DNA of 64,000 nucleotides, taken from contig NZ_JAHKPN010000011.1 in NCBI RefSeq assembly GCF_018860545.1, positions 1-64,000 of the forward strand, read 5' to 3'. The DNA is from Winogradskyella psychrotolerans. Lineage in GTDB: Bacteria; Bacteroidota; Bacteroidia; Flavobacteriales; Flavobacteriaceae. The position numbers were made by a program, and so were the translations under genes. Below the pieces are notes generated by a model. The model was not told the DNA's origin and did not search any database. It worked only from the letters and a program-made list of their open reading frames with translations. How positions within the stretch are numbered: the first letter of the stretch is position 1; each line of letters starts with the position of its first letter. Positions 61,215-64,000 of the stretch are shown here, one piece after another.

Positions 61215-61269
61215 AATCTAACTAAGACTAATTTTAGGAAAATATGATATTGTTTACACTATTTATAAC

Positions 61270-62013
61270 TTAATCTATTCGTCTAATTTCTGAATCTCCA
61301 AAACTCAGTCCTTTGTTAACTTCTGCTTCTCCTTTATGGCGTAATGTGGCTTCACCATAAGCTGTAAATTTGATACTTTTTGAAGCTTGAATTTTAAACA
61401 CCGCTTCTCCATAGGCTTTAAGTTTCGACGATTTATTATCAACGTCTACAAGATTGATAATTCCTGATCCATACGCTGTAATATTCTGCTTAACTGTAGT
61501 TCCTTTTTTAATTATCAATTCACTTTCTCCATAAATATCGACATTGAATGTATCAATATTAACATCGTTAAATGTAACTTGAGATTCCCCATAAATGTAA
61601 AGTTTGAACTTTTCCGCTTCAATTAAACTCTGACAAAAAGTACGTTGCTCACCTCGTAAAGATAAAGTTTCAATGCTTTTATAGGTTATAAGAATAGTTA
61701 ACACTTTTCCTTTATATATCGGCATTTTTCGCTCAATGCCATCGATAATAACTTTTTCATGCTTGGTGGTTTCTTTAGCATCATCTAAATACACACGAAG
61801 TGTGTTTTTATTCACTTCAATATTTATTTTGTCTTCTGGTTCTGTATTGTCTAATATCGTTACAGATTCTTCGTCTCCTTGAACTAATGTGGTTTCGATA
61901 TGTGGACTTATGATAACCTTATCAAAAGATTCAACCATTTGTTTTGTTTGTGCTAGCACCATTTGACTTATTAAAATCAAAATTAGTAGTGCTATGTATT
62001 TTATAGTTTTCAT
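61270..62013 (-). CDS. GIN-domain (DUF2807) secreted protein
   Basis: The 247-residue protein has a signal peptide (MKTIKYIALLILILISQMVLAQ). The mature part starts FDKVIISPHIETTLVQGDEESVTI and ends in an adhesin-like beta-helix with the repeated word YGES/YGEA (YIYGESQVTF, DIYGESELII, KAYGEAVFKI, TAYGEATLRH), the DUF2807 or GIN-domain pattern. Function is unknown; members are often next to ABC or two-component envelope genes. It lies between the ATPase and the permease genes, 19 bases after the permease gene. Confidence 0.85.
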   Translation of the reverse strand: MKTIKYIALLILILISQMVLAQTKQMVESFDKVIISPHIETTLVQGDEESVTILDNTEPEDKINIEVNKNTLRVYLDDAKETTKHEKVIIDGIERKMPIYKGKVLTILITYKSIETLSLRGEQRTFCQSLIEAEKFKLYIYGESQVTFNDVNIDTFNVDIYGESELIIKKGTTVKQNITAYGSGIINLVDVDNKSSKLKAYGEAVFKIQASKSIKFTAYGEATLRHKGEAEVNKGLSFGDSEIRRID

Positions 62014-62032
62014 ATTATGCTTTTTTTAATTT

Positions 62033-64000
62033 TTATTCGGTTTTTAAACTATCCACAGGATTTGCAATTGCCGCTTTAATCGCCTGAAAACTTACCGTCA
62101 CCATTGCAATTACAATAGCAACTATTCCAGCTATAACAAAAATCCATCCATTGATTTCTATGCGGTAGGCATAATTCCCTATCCAATTATCCATAACATA
62201 CCAAGCCACAGGAATAGCAATTACAATGGCAAGACCAACGAGTTTTAAAAAGTCTTTAGATAATAATTTGACAATACCAGAAACACTTGCGCCTAAAACT
62301 TTACGAACTCCAATTTCTTTGCTGCGCTGTTCTGCAGTGTATGCTGCCAATCCAAAAAGTCCCAAACATGAAATAAGAATGGCCAATAAGGCAAAAAGCT
62401 GAGATAGCTTCCCAACGAGTTGTTCACTTTTAAATTTAGCGTTAAACGCATCATCTACAAAACTGTACTCAAAAGGAAATGCTGGATTGTGTTTTTTCAT
62501 TACTGCTTCAATTTTAGACAACACATCGCTAGTTCCTATTTTAGGATTTGTTTTTAAATACATATAACTCGCTTCACCATGATAGTTAAAAAATAGCACA
62601 GGATCACTTTGTCCATACATGTCATCAAAAAGGTAATCTTTTACAACACCAACAACCGTATACACATCTCCTCGATCTATCTTTTTACCAATAGCACTGC
62701 CTTCTCCCATTAGTTTTGCAAAGGATTCTGTAATTAAAACACTCGTACTGTCTTTTGCCATGTTTTCATAAAACCCACGACCTTCAACGAGTTCCATTCC
62801 TGCAGTTTCCAAGAAATCGGAACTAATATATCTAAAGAAAATTAAGACGTCTTCTGTGTTTGTTCCACCTGTCCACGTTAAGTTAGAACCATTATTACCT
62901 CCATTTAAAATCCCTGAATTGTTTAAGCCTACACTTGAAACCGCTCCTGTTTGAATTAAATCTTGTTTAATGACATCAAATTTTTCGATCATGGTTCCAT
63001 TGACATTCAACGAAATCAATTGGTCTTTATCAAAACCTAAGTCTCTATTTTTTATATGCTGAAGTTGTTGATAGACTAGAATCGTACAAATGATAAAAAC
63101 GATTGAAATTGTAAACTGGCCAACAACGAGTCCTTTCCGGATATAATTGGCAGAACCTTGAGTAACTTTTAGTCCTTTTAAAACCTCAACAGGCTTAAAT
63201 GAGGATAGATAAAAAGCCGGATACAGTCCTGCGAAGATGCCGCACACTAGCGTAATGCCTAATAAAAATACAATGTGAAATGGTTGCGACAATCCTAAGA
63301 CTAAATCTTTCTCTATCAACAAATTGAATTGTGGCAATAAGACAAATAGCAACAAGACACTTACTAAAGTTGCCATAAAAGCAAGAATCAAAGCTTCTGA
63401 AATAAATTGAAAAATTAATCGTGTGCGACCAGAACCCATCGCTTTTCTAACACCAACTTCGTTTGCTCGTTTTTCGCTTCGTGCTGTGGATAAATTCATA
63501 AAATTAATACACGCAATGAGTAAGATAATTAAAGCAATGATAGTAAATAGTCTCACCGAATCTATGCGTCCACCAACTTGCTTTCCATTTTCAAAATGAT
63601 CTCTTAAATGCCAATCTTTTATAGAATGTAAAAATGCTTTTGAGTCACTATCTCCTGTTTTCTTCTCTAATAAACTTCTTACTTGAGCATCAACATTATT
63701 AAAATCAGCTTCTGGTGATAATTCTACAAAGGTATCGGCGAAAAAACTACCATAACCATTGGTCCACTCTTTGTCTCCACTCCAACGCTCAAATGGCGCA
63801 ATCCAATTAATAGGAAATGTGACGTTTTTTGGAAGATTTTCAATCACTCCAGAAATTAAATAGTTCTCAGTATTATCTACTTTGAGTACTTTACCAATAG
63901 CCTTTGCATTTTTGCCATAAAGCTGTTCTGCCGTTTCTTGCGTAATAACAATGGCTTCAGGATTATTGAAAGCCTCTTTAGCATTACCTTCAACAAATTT
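62033..64000 (-). CDS. ABC transporter permease, MacB/FtsX type (5' end outside window)
   Basis: 655 residues are in the window and the frame is open to the right edge, so the true start lies beyond 64000. The GTG at 63845-63847 is internal, since the upstream codons read AIVITQETAEQLYGKNAKAIGK, a normal MacB periplasmic-domain segment. Visible parts are the end of the first periplasmic domain, helices with LIACINFMNLSTARSEKRANEVGVRKAMGSGR, a second periplasmic domain and the C-terminal FtsX unit (AYTAEQRSKEIGVRKVLGASV). This is the inner-membrane part of a MacAB-TolC-like export or envelope-remodelling system with the ATPase and TolC downstream. Confidence 0.9.
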   Translation of the reverse strand, partial: KFVEGNAKEAFNNPEAIVITQETAEQLYGKNAKAIGKVLKVDNTENYLISGVIENLPKNVTFPINWIAPFERWSGDKEWTNGYGSFFADTFVELSPEADFNNVDAQVRSLLEKKTGDSDSKAFLHSIKDWHLRDHFENGKQVGGRIDSVRLFTIIALIILLIACINFMNLSTARSEKRANEVGVRKAMGSGRTRLIFQFISEALILAFMATLVSVLLLFVLLPQFNLLIEKDLVLGLSQPFHIVFLLGITLVCGIFAGLYPAFYLSSFKPVEVLKGLKVTQGSANYIRKGLVVGQFTISIVFIICTILVYQQLQHIKNRDLGFDKDQLISLNVNGTMIEKFDVIKQDLIQTGAVSSVGLNNSGILNGGNNGSNLTWTGGTNTEDVLIFFRYISSDFLETAGMELVEGRGFYENMAKDSTSVLITESFAKLMGEGSAIGKKIDRGDVYTVVGVVKDYLFDDMYGQSDPVLFFNYHGEASYMYLKTNPKIGTSDVLSKIEAVMKKHNPAFPFEYSFVDDAFNAKFKSEQLVGKLSQLFALLAILISCLGLFGLAAYTAEQRSKEIGVRKVLGASVSGIVKLLSKDFLKLVGLAIVIAIPVAWYVMDNWIGNYAYRIEINGWIFVIAGIVAIVIAMVTVSFQAIKAAIANPVDSLKTE

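Noticed and set aside
1-64000. CRISPR array, prophage or insertion sequence
   Set aside because: No regularly spaced direct repeats with unique spacers, no cas, phage structural, transposase or integrase genes were found.

Overview
The window looks like a chromosomal segment of a marine-type member of Flavobacteriaceae (phylum Bacteroidota). Pointers are the AT-rich sequence, a SusC/SusD pair, a type IX secretion C-terminal sorting domain, many short lipoprotein signals, TAnnTTTG-type promoter boxes, an adenosylcobalamin-dependent ribonucleotide reductase, and a tmRNA encoding the tag GENNYALAA. No phage, plasmid, transposase, integrase or CRISPR locus is visible, and no rRNA or tRNA gene was found.

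Layout. 1-6600: two glycosyltransferases (one fused to a phosphodiester glycosidase domain), a P-loop kinase and a small protein. 6690-9680: an AraC-type regulator divergent from a zinc alcohol dehydrogenase, with a well-formed operator between them, then a DTW-domain tRNA-modifying enzyme. 9830-11630: two hypothetical genes, each enclosed by its own matching inverted boundary motif and separated by a folded palindromic spacer; they look like integron-style cassettes. 11760-20760: housekeeping and hypothetical genes (HAD phosphatase, DUF3095, M49 peptidase, SRPBCC/GyrI-like, CrcB with a TTG start inside a repeat-rich stretch, DUF1801, transglutaminase-like). 20800-24060: class II ribonucleotide reductase and a small membrane protein. 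24160-29500: a winged-helix regulator unit followed by a DUF4173 - Coq4-like - SanA-like - DUF2809 - DUF1361 operon. Both units start behind the same three-half-site operator, and the DUF1361 gene carries an in-frame TAG. 29560-35590: a thioredoxin-fold lipoprotein, a saccharopine/alanine dehydrogenase-like enzyme, tmRNA, a cytidylyltransferase-GHMP kinase fusion and a DUF922-like protein.

35640-51700 is the most coherent region. Two surface lipoproteins (an EEP-superfamily phosphodiesterase or phosphatase and a glycerophosphodiesterase), a SusC/SusD uptake pair, a hybrid beta-propeller/Y_Y_Y/LuxR-type regulator, a complete glycerol set (GlpF, GlpK, GlpD), a divergent DeoR-family GlpR and a sulfatase sit next to each other. 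I read this as a PUL-like locus for capturing and splitting glycerol-phosphate or phospholipid headgroup compounds, with glycerol or glycerol-3-phosphate sent to GlpK/GlpD. That is inference from gene content.

51960-64000: an internally duplicated leucine-rich-repeat T9SS cargo protein, an FKBP-type isomerase, a Rho-N-like small protein, msrB-msrA followed by a second MsrA domain fused to an aldo/keto reductase, topoisomerase IB, and a TolC / ABC ATPase / DUF2807 / MacB-like permease export set that runs off the right edge. Dispersed hairpin repeats with a conserved frame and a changing but still paired stem occur at 16-62, 12554-12606 and 60323-60433.
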